Shown piece after piece: positions 32,957 through 33,859 of a stretch of 33,859 nt of DNA. Position numbers and translations under genes: made by a program. The stretch spans positions 1-33,859 of the forward strand of contig JAIMBC010000022.1 in NCBI GenBank assembly GCA_023511675.1, given 5' to 3'. The notes beneath the pieces were generated by a model. The model did not search any database and was not told the DNA's origin. It was given only the letters and a program-made list of their open reading frames with translations. This DNA is from Pirellulales bacterium (GTDB taxonomy: Bacteria; Planctomycetota; Planctomycetia; Pirellulales; JAIMBC01). Numbering within the stretch: position 1 is the first letter of the stretch; every line of letters begins with the position of its first letter.

Positions 32957-33421
32957 TTACAACGGCGGCGTGTCGCTGGCGGCGAGGCGGTGCCGCAGTT
33001 GCTCCCATCCGTTGGCCATCACCTTGGCTGCTGCGGCCTGGATCAGCGCCGGGCTGACCGCCGCCAGCAAGCCGCGCACGCGATCGACCTCGGCACGCCA
33101 CTTCAGCCGCGTCCCGCCAGCGGAGCGCTCCAGCACAAGCGTGGAGCGGACTTCCATGCCCGTGCCGATCCCCTCGGCCGTCACGTGCATGACGGCCTGC
33201 CCCGCCTCCGGCACAGGCTCAATGCGAATCGTCAGCCGCAGGGTGCCCCGCAAGAAAGAAAAGCCCGGCCGCACCACACACCGTAGCATGCCCTGGCCGT
33301 CCACCTCGCACGACTCGAGATCGGGGATCAGATCCGCCACAACCCGCAGATCCGTCAGCAAGGCAAAGACGCGCTCTACCGGCGCTGCGAAGTGCTCTTC
33401 TCCCTCCAACTCCCAGGTCAT
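32957..33421 (-). CDS. SRPBCC/CoxG-like lipid-binding-fold protein
   Basis: A 154-residue protein with the START/SRPBCC fold. EHFAAPVERVFALLTDLRVVADLIPDLES (9-37 region) and GTRLKWRAEVD (about 103-113) resemble carbon monoxide dehydrogenase subunit G (CoxG) and polyketide-cyclase-like proteins. The fold binds a hydrophobic ligand. No cox or CO-dehydrogenase gene is nearby, so CoxG function is not implied; it could be a general hydrophobic-ligand protein. It starts at ATG 33421 on the minus strand. Confidence 0.8.
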   Translation of the reverse strand: MTWELEGEEHFAAPVERVFALLTDLRVVADLIPDLESCEVDGQGMLRCVVRPGFSFLRGTLRLTIRIEPVPEAGQAVMHVTAEGIGTGMEVRSTLVLERSAGGTRLKWRAEVDRVRGLLAAVSPALIQAAAAKVMANGWEQLRHRLAASDTPPL

Positions 33422-33729
33422 GGCTGCTCCCGATACTTTTAGTCACTACCGAACCAATTGTAGCGTATAAACAAGCTTCACCTGGCGGGCCAACTCGCAC
33501 GCCCCAGATGTGCGCTGCGCGGGGAACGTGCTTGCACAAGCCGGCCTGTAATCTCCACCCAGGCTGGCCGCTGCTGCCCGCTGCCCGGCTTGGTCTCACG
33601 CTCCGGACAGGCCACGGCCCTGCCACGCAATCCGCCTGGGGCCAAGGCAAGGATTGTTTCTGGCATGCTCTGCGGCAGTACAGCGGCCCCGCTCCTTTCT
33701 CCCCTCCGGTTGCAAGAAGGGACGGGAGC

Positions 33730-33809
33730 GCGGGCATCCTGCCCGCCTGCTCCTCGTAGGGCAGGTACCCCTGCCTGCCGCGTCATCGGGAGCAGGCATC
33801 TCTGCCTGC
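33730..33809. repeat. Three REP-like imperfect palindromes
   Basis: Three short hairpins repeat at about 30-nt steps: GCGGGCA/TGCCCGC (33730-33746), GGCAGG/CCTGCC (33760-33775) and GCAGGCA/TGCCTGC (33792-33809), with 3-4-nt loops. The loops and arms are variants of one another. They lie in the 438-bp gene-free end of the window (33422-33859). Such clusters resemble dispersed palindromic repeats seen in other planctomycete genomes; this is inference from the sequence pattern. Confidence 0.6.
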
Positions 33810-33859
33810 CAGCCGCATGGGCGCTCCGCCTCTCAGCGGGGCACAACGGGGGGCAAGCC

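Overview
The window looks like a high-GC chromosome segment from a planctomycete (Planctomycetota, probably non-anammox and near Pirellulales/Thermogutta-like lineages). Four things point there. The serine/threonine kinase has the N-terminal module and beta-helix-like C-terminus common in that phylum. The L17 protein has a long internal insertion that I associate with planctomycetes. A ceramidase-family protein and an HEMGH metalloprotein resemble planctomycete types. Gene order is loose, with many gene-free stretches carrying short repeats. The lineage is inferred from protein features, not from an rRNA marker.

Layout. 243-4133 (minus): the ribosomal operon rpmJ-rpsM-rpsK-rpsD-rpoA-rplQ with even 31-42 nt gaps, followed by a small HELWH putative metallopeptidase in the same run. 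A candidate promoter lies at 4175-4204. 4576-8553 (plus): a divergent, very large membrane-anchored Ser/Thr kinase. 8891-11046 (plus): pyruvate kinase overlapping a ROK-family, polyphosphate-glucokinase-like gene. 11353-13615 (minus): a secreted HEMGH metalloprotein and a TlpA-like thioredoxin. 14013-19591 (plus): an esterase-like hydrolase, CinA (with a degenerate C-terminal domain), SerA and a neutral-ceramidase-family protein. 19776-20936 (minus): an FtsW/RodA protein.

21444-27359 (plus) is the most interesting part. It is a six-gene, fatty-acid-synthase-like cluster: beta-ketoacyl-ACP synthase, a dedicated ACP, two different CrtI/phytoene-desaturase-like FAD enzymes, a FabZ-like hotdog dehydratase and a FabI-like reductase. 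It has no ketoreductase, malonyltransferase or carotenoid genes. The content resembles the FabF/ACP/FabZ/FabI plus CrtI-like sets proposed for ladderane lipids in anammox planctomycetes. A plausible job is making an unusual unsaturated or modified acyl chain on its own ACP; the product cannot be read from the sequence.

27644-33421 is mostly housekeeping: MoaC and a HIT protein (minus), then ScpA, an RNase Z-like hydrolase and HemW (plus), then a small membrane protein and an SRPBCC/CoxG-like protein (minus). Gene-free stretches hold several short repeats: three ~22-nt boxes at exact 61-nt spacing (11049-11191), an 11-bp perfect hairpin with a partial second copy (13781-13892), and three REP-like palindromes near the right end. 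I saw no tRNA, rRNA, CRISPR array, transposase or prophage gene.
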